DNA of 57,763 nucleotides from Thermomucor indicae-seudaticae (Eukaryota; Mucoromycota; Mucoromycetes; Mucorales; Lichtheimiaceae), in the NCBI GenBank assembly GCA_000787465.1, contig JSYX01000187.1, forward strand, positions 1-57,763, given 5' to 3'. Under the pieces are notes generated by a model. That model was given only the letters and a program-made list of their open reading frames with translations. It did no database searches and was not told the origin of the DNA. Below, piece after piece: positions 1-12,171 of this stretch. The translations under genes and the position numbers were made by a program. Numbering within the stretch: position 1 is the stretch's first letter; each line of letters starts with the position of its first letter.

Positions 1-98
1 CTACTGTATTTTTAAAAAACGATTAGTTCTTTGGTACGGTTACTTCTTTTGTGTCTGAAAGTACAAATAATTCCAGGCAGTAGTTTGGTACACAAATT

Positions 99-2069
99 CT
101 ACAATCCAATCATATCAAAGACGCAAAGTGCTCCGACGTATGGCACCAAGACGGTCTTTGCCACAAAGTAGAAAAGAATGCCAAAGGCAATGGATATCGG
201 TAATGCTGGTAACGCCTTTTTGTAGATCGCCAGCAAAAAGATCGTTGCCGTTAACCCGGTCAAGACAGCAATCGTGCAACATATTGTCGTGATCCAGTCA
301 TACAACGCTATTTTCTCATATTAACGGCAAGACTTGCAATGAAACAGGAAAAAACTTGCGCTATCTCACCTGCACGTGCAATAAGTACACTGTAAAATAC
401 AAAATCGCCAAGACCAAGTTTAAGCCCACTCCTCTCGGCTACATAAAGGGAACGAATAAGCCCGAATCGAAAACAGATAGGATGTAACTGCACACGAACC
501 ATCTTCCTCATCCTTTTCTTCCTGCTGGTCTTGTCCATCACGCGCCTGCTCGTCCCTTTCTCCCACTTCAGCAGATCCTCGCCTGGACTCCATTCGACAC
601 ACAACCGTGCTGCTGGAGGCGTTTTCGTTTCTTAGTCTTACGAATGTACCCACTTGAGTACCAGGATTTACAGTAACGGCACCAGGCCCTAATGACGATG
701 ACATGAGAGATAGTGAAGAATGTCCATGCTGTGTTGAGCGGACGGGCGACTGATATGCTTGATTCGATTGCAGCGGTGACGTCGAGGATATTGATGCAGA
801 GTCTTCGGATGAGCTAGGGGTCATGGTTTGTATAGTATCGGTAAGGGAGGAGTACGTCCGAGTTCTTCTCTGGTCGTAAAGAAGCGCTTCACTTGTTGAT
901 GAGCCTCTGCCGATTTGGTTTAACGTTTCTGATTCAGCAACGGTACTTTTTGATAATCGACGCTGACTTCCCGCAGAAACCATAAGCCAAACAGCGTTCA
1001 CAGAGTAAAGCAATGCGGGTACTTCACGTTGCTGGCTCCGAGAACTTTCGATGAGCATGCGCAGTGGGCCAAACGGACAGAGCACAGCAATCAAGTCTAT
1101 ATCATAAGCGCCGTCGATTCAGACTGACGTGTACAATGATGACCATTGTACTGTCTTATAAAACTTACCCCAGACGGCAAGTAAGCCTAGGAGAATCCAA
1201 GTCGTCCATTCTGATAGCCCCGTTAAGGAGAAAGCCTAGAACCAATCCATTAACTTAGTAGCCTGAAACGATTAGGCTTAAAATAGAGAGTAATCCAACC
1301 ATTAGCGAGCACAGCACCGTTAGATAGCCCTGTTGTAGCCACAGTGGCCCTCTCCAGAATATCGTGACCAGTCCAACTATAGCAAAATTCCACAGTGCAA
1401 ACGCCAGTGTGATATAGTCGATTGGAATTGAAAATACTTGGATAAGATTACTGCAACACAACCGTTAGCAAGACCTTCCCCAAGAATATATCAGTATCAC
1501 TCACAGTAAAAGTACGTATGTCATGAACCCTAATAATAACAGTATGATAATCATGAAAAAGACATACAACACCTATGTAAGTTAAGGTCAGACAAGACGC
1601 TGCGACTAGGGAACGGCAGATCTCAAACCTTTATCCATCCTTTTTTGAACAAAAACAAGATAATAATGGTCACAAGAACCATCTGGCCAACGATAATAAG
1701 CGCATTGGTCAGTGAGCCCACCATGCCCGGGTTACTGCTACTGCTGGAACTACCACCGCCAGATGAACCGTTGGATGAGGTAGAAGTACTAGGAAATACA
1801 GCGTAGGGCGAGCGCGTAGGACTAAGAAATAATGAGTCACACACATACTATGGATGCCACGCAACCCTCTCTTACCTGTAATCGCTGCTGCCACTAAACG
1901 CAACCTTGACCCAAAAGATACTCAGGATGATGCAAACAACAACAGGCCTGATTATGAAATAGATTTGCTGCACGTAAAACCGGAGATCGTCTGCATATTC
2001 TTCATCAAAGTCTGCGTCGTCTGCGTCCCTGGATCGTTGTCCATTGCCTGAGTCTCCCAGCTCGCTCAT
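99..2069 (-). CDS. presenilin, intramembrane aspartyl protease (gamma-secretase catalytic subunit type)
   Basis: Eight exons (1876-2069, 1629-1821, 1505-1572, 1300-1450, 1169-1235, 500-1096, 370-438, 99-307) join in phase to 515 aa. Landmarks seen in order: an acidic N-terminus, hydrophobic segments, VDYIT-like IDYITLAFALWNF, RGPLWLQQGYL, LSEWTTW, the first catalytic Asp in AVWDLIAVLCPFGPLRML, a long Ser-rich loop, the second catalytic Asp in KLGLGDFVFYS, and KKALPALPI (PAL motif). This order is diagnostic of family A22A, which cleaves membrane stubs inside the bilayer as part of gamma-secretase. The residue before the first Asp is Trp, where Tyr is usual. The exon 4 donor (GTTGGA) is the weakest junction; it was chosen because it gives the expected LM-to-LSEW spacing. 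The start is the ATG at 2069. Presenilins are absent from most Dikarya but known in early-diverging fungi. Confidence 0.93.
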
Positions 2070-2124
2070 GGCGATTTCATTGGATCCGTCACGGCGTGGC
2101 CCTAAAGTTGAACCTCTGTCATTT

Positions 2125-2140
2125 TCTCTCTCTCTCTCTC
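2125..2140. repeat. CT dinucleotide microsatellite upstream of presenilin
   Basis: A short run of alternating C and T (about 16 nt) sits some 55 bases upstream of the presenilin ATG. On the transcribed strand it reads GA-rich. It may lie in the promoter or 5' leader; nothing more can be said. Confidence 0.7.
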
Positions 2141-2176
2141 ATTCTCCATGTGCCATAGGAGTATTGCCCTCAAACA

Positions 2177-2539
2177 TTACTTGCCTCGCCTGGAATTTAC
2201 GCTGAGAGCAGCACTAAATCGACTATACGATGTTCGATGCTGCACTGATCCCTGAGACCGTCGCTGCTCCTCCCGCGTCGCTCGTCTGGCTCTTCGTGCA
2301 GCCAATGTAGACTCGCATACGTTGTAGTGTTGCTCCTTCCAGTCTAATTTTTGACATTCTACTGAACAATATCGGGGACCGTCAAGACCACACGACGAGC
2401 ACATGAACGTGGCTGGCTTTTGGCACCGTACACAGGCGGAAGTCTGCTGACGTGCGGGTGCCGTGGCTGCTACCGTTGTTGAATCGTCGATAGTGTCGTC
2501 ATGCTCGGCATCAGGCAACGTTGGAGAATTTCTAGACAT
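2177..2539 (-). CDS. small MYND-type zinc-finger protein
   Basis: A single 120-aa reading frame from the ATG at 2539; the in-frame upstream start-like codon is TTG and was not used. A MYND zinc finger is visible at about residues 36-76: CVRC, then CSSC, then YCSVECQ, then H-x3-C (HYNVC). MYND fingers bind proline-rich peptides and are protein-interaction modules. The N-terminus is acidic and Thr-rich. The C-terminus is Arg-rich, with RRARRATREEQRR, and probably disordered. No SET or other enzyme domain follows, so this is a stand-alone MYND protein of unknown partner. It lies about 100 bases upstream of the presenilin on the same strand. Confidence 0.7.
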   Translation of the reverse strand: MSRNSPTLPDAEHDDTIDDSTTVAATAPARQQTSACVRCQKPATFMCSSCGLDGPRYCSVECQKLDWKEQHYNVCESTLAARRARRATREEQRRSQGSVQHRTSYSRFSAALSVNSRRGK

Positions 2540-3037
2540 TACCAACGTCGATCGCTGTTGAAGGTCGTTTTAACTTATCGGACGGCAGGAAACCGAGCAC
2601 TAAAGGAAGGGAATGGGGATGAAGGCCAAAGCCAGGACAACAAGGGGTATAAATCGGGAAAAAAAAGAGTTGATGAGAACTTGTTGTCAATCAGTTAATG
2701 AGGCTAAAGTAATTGGATCGTTTCCAGTGGTTTGCTAACAATGGCAGGTCTGTAATGCAAAATAATAGGAGTATCAAAAGATACGGTTATTCATGATGAA
2801 GAGGGGGTTGACATTTAGGTAGAGCTCCCAGTTTGCATCCATCAAAGCTCTGGTCGCACAGACACTAGCAACACTTTGTGCTACTTTTACATACAAGAAT
2901 GGAAATCTGAACGATCTTGTATTCGAAAACTATAAAGTGCAAAAAGGATTAAGACAAGTATTACTATTACATAAGGTCGGTGAAGGTGTTGTACATGGAA
3001 TACATCAGGTTCTTCTAATAATTGTCTATTGTACTAT
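2540..3037. other. intergenic, no gene recognised
   Basis: Between the MYND gene start and the ATPase stop. AT-rich, with short open frames only. It presumably holds the 3' UTR of the ATPase gene and the promoter of the MYND gene. Confidence 0.5.
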
Positions 3038-6000
3038 TCAGAATGGGACGATCTTGCGCTTAAAGTATTTCCAGACTTCTGTAAGCATAGCGTAGACAAA
3101 GCAGGACGCTGCGACCATGCCCCATTCCCAACCAATGGAATGTTGTTTGAAGACAACTTCGTTTAATCTACACATTTATATCAGTATCGGCCACTACAAG
3201 CAGAAAAAAAGGGGGACCGCGCGATACGTACACTGGCACATAGAGTGTGATCACCAAGAGGATGGCACTGAACGCAAAGGCATAATACAGATACCAGTTC
3301 TGTTTGGTGGTAAAGGCGGCTGGAATCCATGCCAAATACCATCGCCGTTCACCCGCAAAGTATGAAGGAAGCCAGACGATATTACGAAGATCACGGCAAG
3401 TGAAGCTGTGCAGAAGAAGGAGAATGCATTCCGTAGCAAACAGAGCACCTCGACCGCGGTATACTAGATAGCAGCTCTCATTGTAGCTCTTGTTGTTACA
3501 GTCGTGTCCAAGATTGCCGTCACCCCAGCCGTAAATGGAAACATAAAAGTTGAGAAGACCAATTCCGCCGACAACGACACCATAAAACATGATATCAAGC
3601 AAATTGGCTGTGCGGAATAGACCATGATCGCGACGTCGCGGAGGAGCCAACATTTGGCGAGGATCAGCAGGTTCAAGACCCAAGCCCATAGCAGGAGGAG
3701 ATCTGTCATTAAGCGTTTAGCATTTCCGACCGCGAGCGCCTAGTACCGCCCAGAGTATACAACTTACGTCGTCAGGCAGTTGGTGAAAAGAATCTGAAGA
3801 GGCGACAAAGCAAACACAGCCATGCCAGACTCGTCTTGGAACGCCAAACCGATAATTAGCAAGACAACCAGCCCACAGTTGGCGGTCAGCAAATGGACGA
3901 CAAAACGAGAAATATTCGAAAACACGCGACGACCTTCTTCAATGGCACTGACAATCGTCGCAAAGTTGTCGTCGACCAGAATAATATCGGATGCTTGCTT
4001 GGCTACGTCTGACCCTGTTTCGCCCATAGCTATGCCAACGTCGGATTCTTTTAAACTAGGAGAATCATTGACGCCGTCACCAGTCATTGCCGAAATCCTC
4101 TTGCGCCGGTGAAGAGCTTCGATCATCTTGACCTTTGTTTCTGGGCTGCAGCGCGCAATAACCAGAGGCAGTTCCTCAAGGGCATCGATTTCCTCCACCG
4201 ACATCTTGTCGAATTTTTGAGCAGACATTACCAACTCTTTGGAAGTCTTTCTGTCTTCCGTCAGACCGTAATCAGAGGGGAGAATGGCTACTTCACGGGC
4301 TATAGCAGTTGCCGTGGCGATATGGTCGCCCGTCAACATGTGTACCGTAATTCCTAATCAATTCAAGGTTTGTCATTAAGCTATTGGGGTTGGATTATCA
4401 AGAAAAGAATGGATAGAATAGACTTTACCAGCACGATGGCATCGTTCTACGGCCAATTTAGATTCTGGACGTGGTGGGTCATAAATGCCAACCAAACCCA
4501 GAAAGATCATTTGCTGTTCAATTTCTTCCCGACTGAATGTGTCCGGTGTCACTTGTCCATCTGCCTTCACTTTGCGGTAAGCCAGAGTCAGAACCCGAAG
4601 ACCACCACGAGCAAGGGCTTCTACTTGAGGAAGGATCATGTCTTGCATCTTTTCAACGCTCATGTACTCAACGTCTCCTTGGTCATTCGTCTGGACACCG
4701 ATGCAGCTCCCCAGGGCTCGTTCCGTTGCACCTTTCAGAAAGGCAATATAACCGCCATCCGTTGTCTGCGTCAGCACGCTCATACGCTTGATGCTTGAAT
4801 CAAACGGATATTCGGCGATAAGTCTCCAACCTCCATTGTCTACAAGCGTTGGTTTTCCCAGATTCAGCTTATTAGCAAATACTTGCATAGCAACCTATGG
4901 AGTTTGAAGACATGTCATGAGCCTTCCTCTCATCATTTTCATTACCGTCCCATTACTTTTTACCTCAGTTGGATCACCAATAGCCAAGGGCTCGCCCGTT
5001 TCCTTGTCTTTGCGAACCTCGCTCATGTTGCACAGGGCAGCGGTGTGGACAAATTGCCTCATGCCAGGACCCATTGTATCTTTTGTGACGACCATGTTCG
5101 TTTCTTCATGAATCACTTCACCTTTCGTTTCAAAGCCTAAGCCAGCGACTTTGTAGAAGCCTGTCCCGGGTAGCCAGAATCGAGTCAAGACCATCTTGGA
5201 TTGCGTCAGTGTTCCAGTTTTGTCAGAGCAAATGTTGGTAACGGAGCCCAAGAGTTCCAGCGAAACCAGTCGGCGGACAAGGGCATGTGCTTTGGCCATG
5301 GCATGGACACCAAAAGCTTGAGTGAGCGTAAGGACAGCCAGGAGACCTTCAGGGACAGAAGCAATAGCGGTTGAAATGGCATACAGGATTTCTTGTTCAC
5401 CAATCTCGAACTTGGAAACACCAAATATGACGATGACGACAATCACGGCGTAGCCAAACAAAAACATGGCCAATCGATCAATATTGCGTTGAAGAGGAGT
5501 TCTTTCGTTGTCCCCACTGTCCATCAGACGCCGTGCAATCTTGCCAATTTCCGTGTTCATACCGACAGCTGTAACCAGACCTACCAAGCAAACGATCTCA
5601 GTTTCAACTTGCTTACACCAAAGGAGAAAGCTGATATTGTTGGGTGAGAGCAATAGCATACCTTTTCCTCGGCCTTTAGCAAGTATTGTACTAGCGTAAA
5701 TCATGTTGACGCGGTCACCGATGGGTATATCTGAAGACTCAAGGGTATTAGTGGTCTTGTTGACGGGAACAGACTCTCCGGTCAACAGAGCTTCATCGAC
5801 ATCCATATTAAAGACTCTGCAATTATTTTTTCCTTGACTGTCAGCATCTTGTCAACGAGTGGGCTATGATTCAATAAACGTACTCAATGACTCGACAGTC
5901 GGCGCCAACAACATCACCGCTCTTTAGAATAATGATATCGCCGATGACAAGTTCACGCGTCGGTATCGTCATTTCGTGACCAGATCGAATGCACACGCTC

Positions 6001-6645
6001 GTTGGAGAGGCCATCTTTCGTAGGGATTCCATGGTCTTTTCAGCCTTGTATTCTTGCATAAAGCCGACAAATGCATTAAGAAACATGATAAAGGCTATAA
6101 CACTACCTTCCACCCAGTCGCGGTAAACAAACGAAACAATCTATGAGATAAAAATTAGTATTCTTCTTCATTCGTGTTTTTCTTGCAGAGAAACACTTTA
6201 CTGTAGCTATAAGTAGGATCATCACCATCAGATTGAGAAACTGTTTCAGAAACAGCTTGACGGGATTCACGCCTCCGCCACCTTGAAGTTCGTTAAAGCC
6301 GCACTCTGCGCGTCGTTTCTCGACTTGGTCATGCGATACGCCGTTCTCCAGGTCTGTTTTCAGTAACCGTGCGACGGTATTCAGATCCATGGTGTGGTAC
6401 GGTGGTCCTTCTGTCCGCTGAATATCGCGGCGTTTAATAAGATTCATTTTTTGCATCAGTACACTGCGCACGGATTTGGTCTCGACGGTGTCCGAACTTT
6501 TCAGTGTAGGGGATCGTGTCAAGGCCTTTTCATTAAGTGGCTTTGGCTCCTTTGGAGAAGGGCTAGCAAAGCTGATTGCCGCATGATTATTAGGCTGCGA
6601 CTGCTGCACTGGTTCTTGATCAATGGTAATGGAAAAAGAAGACAT
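3038..6645 (-). CDS. P-type IID (ENA) Na+/K+-exporting ATPase
   Basis: Eight exons (6202-6645, 5884-6140, 5662-5816, 4964-5580, 4429-4894, 3768-4353, 3232-3702, 3038-3167) join in phase to 1041 aa. Seen in order: the N-terminal cation-ATPase domain (PYHTMDLNTVARLLKTDLENG, NELQGGGGVNPVKLFLKQF), FMQEYKAEKTMESL typical of ENA pumps, the dephosphorylation loop TGES, the phosphorylation site CSDKTGTLT, GDPTEV, MLTGDH, the hinge TGDGVNDSPSLK, and C-terminal membrane helices ending WEWGMVAASCFVYAML. Type IID pumps export Na+ or K+ (and Li+) across the plasma membrane at high pH or salt. The length is normal for the family. The true start is the ATG at 6645; a TTG lies two codons upstream. Confidence 0.95.
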
Positions 6646-8447
6646 AGACAAATAAGACGCCGAATTGACTCGCGTTTATTTATCGAACTAAGCAAAGGAC
6701 CCATATTTTTATACATTCACCCTTCTGATAGTTCCATGCTAAAATTTTCCTTGGAAACTTTGGAAACGTTGTATCATATCCGTTTCTTTCTGGGAAGAGC
6801 TGCGCAGAGGGGAAATCGGCCTATAGAAATAAAGACGCAGGGCACGGATCACTTTCCCCGGCAAGTGGGCCTGTACGTCGCTAATTTCTGTGAAACAGAA
6901 GAGTCAATATGAATAAGAAACAAAAGCAGATGATCATCATGGAAATGGACAAACTCATTGAATGAATAACAACGCCAATGCAATTGCAGTAAACAGTCTG
7001 GATTCTCGAAACTTTTGGACGATCTCGTCCAACAACTGGCGACCTCCATAACAGGCAACTTGGGTCTGCTGGGTCCGTATTGCCGATAAAAGTTTGGTAA
7101 AGGAGAGATCCTATGAGCCATTTTTGCTATACGAAGAGAACCTGCAAAATCTCGGTAAATGCAGTGAATCTCCGCAGACGGAAACGTGGGATTTGCTCTG
7201 TGTCACTCCAGACTTGTGGTTACCTTTATACTGATATCATTGTGGACAGCGGGTAACGTGGAAGTCGCGTTGTCTTCTGGTCTATAACCTATTTTGTTTC
7301 AGGTTTAGAGTAACTTCTTCCTTTTGTGCTACATTAATCCGAAAACGTACCCACTTGTATGTCATCCCCTGCACACCCACATGCAGCATACATTGTGCTC
7401 TCGAAGATGTGCCAACAATTCTGTAACAGCGTCTTTATACGAGGTACATAGGAAACCTCATGAACTCTCAGACTAAGATTGCATGCTCTATTAATTTGGA
7501 TTCGATAAAAGGTCCTTCCGTCATACGTAGAAGGAACCAATCTCGTTCACCGATTGCTGCGCCCAACCACTCCAACTGCGTCCGAACGAGCTTAAGGGTC
7601 TAAGCAACCATACTGGGCACGCTTTAAGCTCGCCGTGCTAAGCGGCGTAGTGAATCTGTTCCGTAAACAAATGTGATTTAAGACGGATGCTTCCTTCTGA
7701 CGGCAATAGGATCACAGTAAGCAGAAGCCAAGTCCCGATTTCTCTTCCACTCCCTGACAAACTCATTTGATTTGACCGAAAAGCGCACAAATATGCTTGA
7801 TAAATGCTCTCGTTTTAACACATTCTGTCATTGGTTTTCTTTACATCTCAATCGGCTCGCGCACCTCGCTGGCACGCCAATATCGATAAATTAACTTATT
7901 TACATTGCAAATATGACGAAGTTTAAAACGCCTTTATGCGAAAATGCGCGAGTATTCAGCGACTCAGCATGAAAGAAGCAGCGTTGTCATCCTTCCACTA
8001 CGCTCCCTGATCGTAATATAATGCACAAACGAACGTATCAGTAATGACTAGCCGTTAATCTTCTATGCAAAATACATTTGCTCTTTGGTCTTTACACTCT
8101 GGTAGCTTACGTCGTGTGCTCGGTCTCTTATGCTGCTCATACTTTACTACGGTATAAAGCCCCGAGATTACCGCTCATTAATGGAAACGGCCCTTGTATA
8201 CGTCCCCATTTGTTGTTCTCACAAGACTTCCTCGCGAAAGGGTGCGCATGAGAATAATGCATGTGCAGAAGTATTACTTAATTTCGCTTTACACCATTGC
8301 AATGGTATCTTCCTTCCCTCCAGAAGAGAAGACAGTGAGGAGCACTGAAACTGCACGAGTACGGCAATTCCGTGACTGTTGAAATTTTAGACGCAGATAT
8401 TCTCAAATCCGCAGTCTGCGGTTATGCTCCCTCCTTAACTCGTCACC
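6646..8447. other. 1.8-kb stretch without a confirmed gene; one coding-like exon near 6961-7112
   Basis: No complete gene was found. On the minus strand, a frame opening after the acceptor-like sequence CTCATAG at about 7112 reads DLSFTKLLSAIRTQQ, later RQLLDEIVQKF, and stops near 6961. It looks like a terminal exon, but no upstream exon or start could be joined to it. An inverted repeat lies at 7587-7595 and 7624-7632. The right end must hold the SF1 promoter, and the left end the ATPase promoter. Confidence 0.3.
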
Positions 8448-10736
8448 ATGTGGAAGCCAACAGGTACAGTTTCGAAAATGCGTACTGATTTTGCGGTCAA
8501 TGCTAAGATTTTGAAAAAAGGCACAAATGTAATTCCCTTGGGGACAAAGAGACGTTTTGGAGACAGCTCTCCTGAAACGCAATCAACATTGACGGAACCG
8601 GCCAAGCCATCTGACTCATCGACTGGTAAGAGAAAACAGACATTCAGGTTATAGGCCGCCCATTTGCTGTGTGCAATCTGCACTTCTGTCTTTTGTTTTC
8701 GCTTTTATTATTATTACTACAGGCTTTGCAGAGTTGCAATCCGGCTGTATTGATCTTTCGATATTCTAACATTGCAAACTATGCAAAGCCTCTTTTTGGG
8801 CCTGAATGTTAAATAGCTTATAACATACACGAAAGACATGACGATCCTAACCCGTTATTGCCCTAATAGCATCAACAAATACTAATGCTAACGCTAATGC
8901 TAATGCTAATGCTAACGCTAACGCTGACGCTAACGTTAACGGCTCTTCAGCTCCTCCTAACAACACCGAAAAGAAACGCCAGCGTCGTAGCCGATGGGGA
9001 GATGCAGACAAGAAAGTGAACATTCCTGGCATGCCTACTTCTTTGCCCAAGCTTAGTCAAGAGCAGGTCGACGCTTATCTTTGTAAGTATATGTCTAGAA
9101 ACAGGAACCTTGTTTGCAGTGCGCCTGACTTTTTGCAGTGCAAATGCGTCTAGAGGAAGTCAATCGAAAGCTTCGTACAGGCGATTATGTGCCGCCAGAA
9201 AGAGAAAGGTATGTACTTGGACACAGACAGTGAAAATGACCATTATTATTAACATTCAACAAGATCTCCTTCACCGGAACCGGTGTATAACTCGGAGGGT
9301 AAACGTGTCAATACACGTGAAGCACGCTATCGAAAGAAACTGGAAGATGAGCGCCACAAATTGGTCGAGACTGGTTTGAAAACGATCCCTGGCTTTAGAC
9401 CGCCGCCTGATTACAAAAGACCGACCCGTATTCACGAGAAGGTGTACATCCCTGCGAAGGAGTTCCCTGAAATCAACTTTATCGGTCAGCTTATTGGCCC
9501 TCGTGGTAACACGTTGAAGGGCATGGAAGCCGAATCTGGAGCAAAGATTAGCATTCGTGGCAGGGGTTCAGTGAAAGAAGGCAAAGCCAGAACCGACGCC
9601 GCTAGTAACTCTGCACAAGAAGAAGATTTGCATTGTCTTGTCATGGCAGATTCCGAAGAGAAAGTCAAGAAGGCTGTGAAGTTGATCGAGAAGATTATCG
9701 AGACAGTAAGTCTACCTGGGTCGAAGCAACAAGGTACTTGTATACTAAGTATTTTGTAGTCTGCAACATTACCAGAAGGCCAGAATGAGCTTAAGCGAAA
9801 TCAATTGCGCGAACTTGCGGCTCTTAACGGTACATTGAGAGACGATGAAAATCAAACTTGTATCAACTGCGGTGGCATCGGTCACCGTCGATATGAATGT
9901 CCAGAGAGGCAGAATTACACAATCAGTCTTACTTGCAGAATTTGTGGTGGCCGTGGACATACCGCACGAGATTGTCTTCACCGGAACGACCCAGAATTTA
10001 TGGCTCAAGCGAGAGAACGCGACCAACATTTGGATAGCGAATATATGAATCTGATGGCTGAATTGGGAGAGAAAGTGCCTGAAGACGGCGGTGAGCGACG
10101 TGGGGTATGTTACTGTAATGTGATAATTGCCTTCTATACAGATTTCTAATCGATCGAACAGTTCTCCGGTCAAGGTGGTGCACCTTGGCAACGAGGATCG
10201 ACAGGTGGCCTTCCACCATGGCAGCAGCGAGATTCCGGTGGTGCACCACCTCCACCTGGAGCACCGGCTCCCGGTGGCGGTGCGCCTTGGGCGAGACAAA
10301 GCTATGGCCCTCCTGGCGGAAACCCGTACGGACCTCCACCTCCTACATCGACTGGTTATTATCAACCGTATGGTGCCTATGGCGGCTACGCTGGTTATCC
10401 AGCATACGATCCATCGCAAGGATATGACGCATCGCAAGCGGCACCACCACCGCCGCCCGGTGCTGCACCTTGGGCAGTAAGTATCCATGTGTTCCTCGCG
10501 TTCATGTGTCCTGTGCAATATATCTTACCTTTTGCTTAGATGCCACCACCTCCGCCACCGGGAGGAGAAGGATGGGTATGTATAACAATGATATTTATTA
10601 CAGTAAGTGTCGGATTCTAACGTGAGTTTGAAAGGATGCCGCGCCTCCACCACCTCCGCCACCGTCAGAACCAGCTCCACCCCCACCTCCGTCTGCACCT
10701 CCGTCTGCACCGCCACCTCCTCCACCTGAGGAATAG
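8448..10736 (+). CDS. SF1: branchpoint-bridging protein SF1/BBP
   Basis: Eight exons (8448-8625, 8870-9082, 9139-9208, 9264-9705, 9760-10104, 10162-10476, 10540-10575, 10635-10736) join to 566 aa. Visible domains: the RSRWGD motif that U2AF65 recognises, a helix-hairpin region, [13 protein letters not shown], a KH-QUA2 domain ([19 protein letters not shown]), two CCHC zinc knuckles ([14 protein letters not shown] and [14 protein letters not shown]), and a Gly/Pro-rich tail ending in proline runs. SF1/BBP binds the intron branchpoint during commitment-complex formation in the nucleus. Intron 1 is 244 nt, long for this window. The N-terminal region has an Ala-Asn repeat at the start of exon 2. 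Splice signals in neighbouring genes (CTAAY near acceptors) fit its expected target. Confidence 0.95.
8877..8935 (+). repeat. hexanucleotide GCTAAT/GCTAAC repeat coding for Ala-Asn
   Basis: About nine degenerate copies of GCTAAY at the start of SF1 exon 2. Read in frame they give alternating Ala and Asn, with one Asp and one Val variant. The third-base T/C variation suggests the tract is being kept as protein or is old. The unit also resembles the branchpoint consensus CTAAY that SF1 itself binds. Confidence 0.85.
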
Positions 10737-10924
10737 TGGAACCGCTTTATATACTGAACTAACTTTGTTGGTTACCTGATCATTGTCTAGGGTTTTTTTT
10801 TCTTATGATCGATAGTGTTAATAAAGGACTTACGATTGCTTGAAAACTTGACACGAGAAATTTACGTTCAGCGCAAACTGCGTTAAGGACAGAGCGTAAA
10901 AGTTAATCTGTGTTCTGGCAAAGC

Positions 10925-12171
10925 ATGCCAGAGTTGGTATATTCAGGATCCTTTGTCAAGAATAGCTTCAGCTTGCTTGAATTAAGTAACGAGGATGTTG
11001 CACAGAATATAGAAGCAAGCGGTGAGTAAGTAATGGTTAGATCGGTCTTGATCGTGCAGGCGATTTGACCCTTTTAAAGATTAATCATCAAAGGCTTACC
11101 TGATGACGAAGCTGTCTTATGTACCAAAGATCGTACCTACACTCTTCGACAAGTACACACGTCTAATTCATTACTGTTGGCCTCTTCAAGTGGCTCAAAG
11201 CTACAAGTCGTCGACGATGTTTCAACGACCATAGAAGTGCTGCCTTGTCTGGCACGGTTAGGGCGTATTGACACTTTGATGAAGCCTACACTTTATGCGG
11301 GTCCGTCAGCAGAGAAGGACATGGAATCAAAGGTGGTTTGGAGCACTCGATGCGAATACGACTAGAAGCTGACTACTGTGATAGAAAATGTATAGTTGGG
11401 ATGAATTGCTTTCTATCGTGCAAGCAAGTGAAAGTGAATTGAGAAAAGGATTGGCCGATCGTCATGCTTTCCTCTTGAACGGTATTTGTCATTCTCTCTC
11501 TGTTTGCTCCTTTTTGGTTCTGACAAGCAGTATGATTAGGCAAATACCGGATGCTGGATCGAGCGTATCTCCATGAACGGTTGGATGCGTTGTTGACGAA
11601 CGCAACGATTAAAGATCTGGATCTGCAGTGTTTGAGTGTGGCAGATGCTGAAGAATGTATGATGAACGACGACGTCGACGAGGACCAGGCGATGCCGAGA
11701 GAGGTCGTGATGGCGTGTCTAGACTCGCTAGGGCATTGGTTGGATAAGGACACGTGCGCACTGGACGAGACAAAAGTATGTCGATTTCTGGGCGAGGTGT
11801 TATTGGCCGGCTCGCCCGGTAAAGAATGGGAACTGGAGGGTTTCATGGATTATTGGCGCAAGATGGCCCGTGAGATTTTTACACCTGACCTGTCCATGTT
11901 GAACGGGCTACATATTGTCACTGAGCGTTCCACAGTGCTGGGCAAACAACAATGCTTTGTGTCCTATTTCCCGGTATCCGAGTTGCCTACAGATCCAGCA
12001 CAACGATTCAGTCGGCTGTTTGCAAAACAAAAGCAATGGTCACCGGAACAGATTCTGCCTTATATTGAAGACTTGGCTGCGGATGCCAAGGCGCGTGATG
12101 CTTTATTATTAAAATATACGCGCACGCAACGGGCACAAGGCAAACTGCTTTATGGCAGTCGGATCAAATAA
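10925..12171 (+). CDS. DSCC1: sister chromatid cohesion protein DCC1 (DSCC1)
   Basis: Four exons (10925-11025, 11080-11332, 11385-11481, 11540-12171) join in phase to 360 aa. It matches the Dcc1 family from memory: ELIIKG..DEAVLCTKDRTYTLR..HTSNSLLL near the N-terminus, a central WDELLSIVQASESELRKGL..LLNGKYRMLD block, and a C-terminal winged-helix region with GLHIVTER, YFPVSELPTDPAQRFSRLF and SPEQILPYIEDL. Dcc1 with Ctf8 and Ctf18 forms the alternative clamp loader Ctf18-RFC, which acts on PCNA and supports sister-chromatid cohesion. The first donor is GA|GTAAGT; the overlapping GTGAGT at the same place would break the frame. Confidence 0.9.

Noticed and set aside
308..604. Separate small membrane-protein genes in 99-2069
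   Set aside because: The pieces are exons of one presenilin; all eight junctions agree in phase and the parts follow the family order.
10525..10725. Minus-strand Val/Glu-rich frame over the SF1 tail
   Set aside because: It is the antisense shadow of the proline-coding repeats of SF1.
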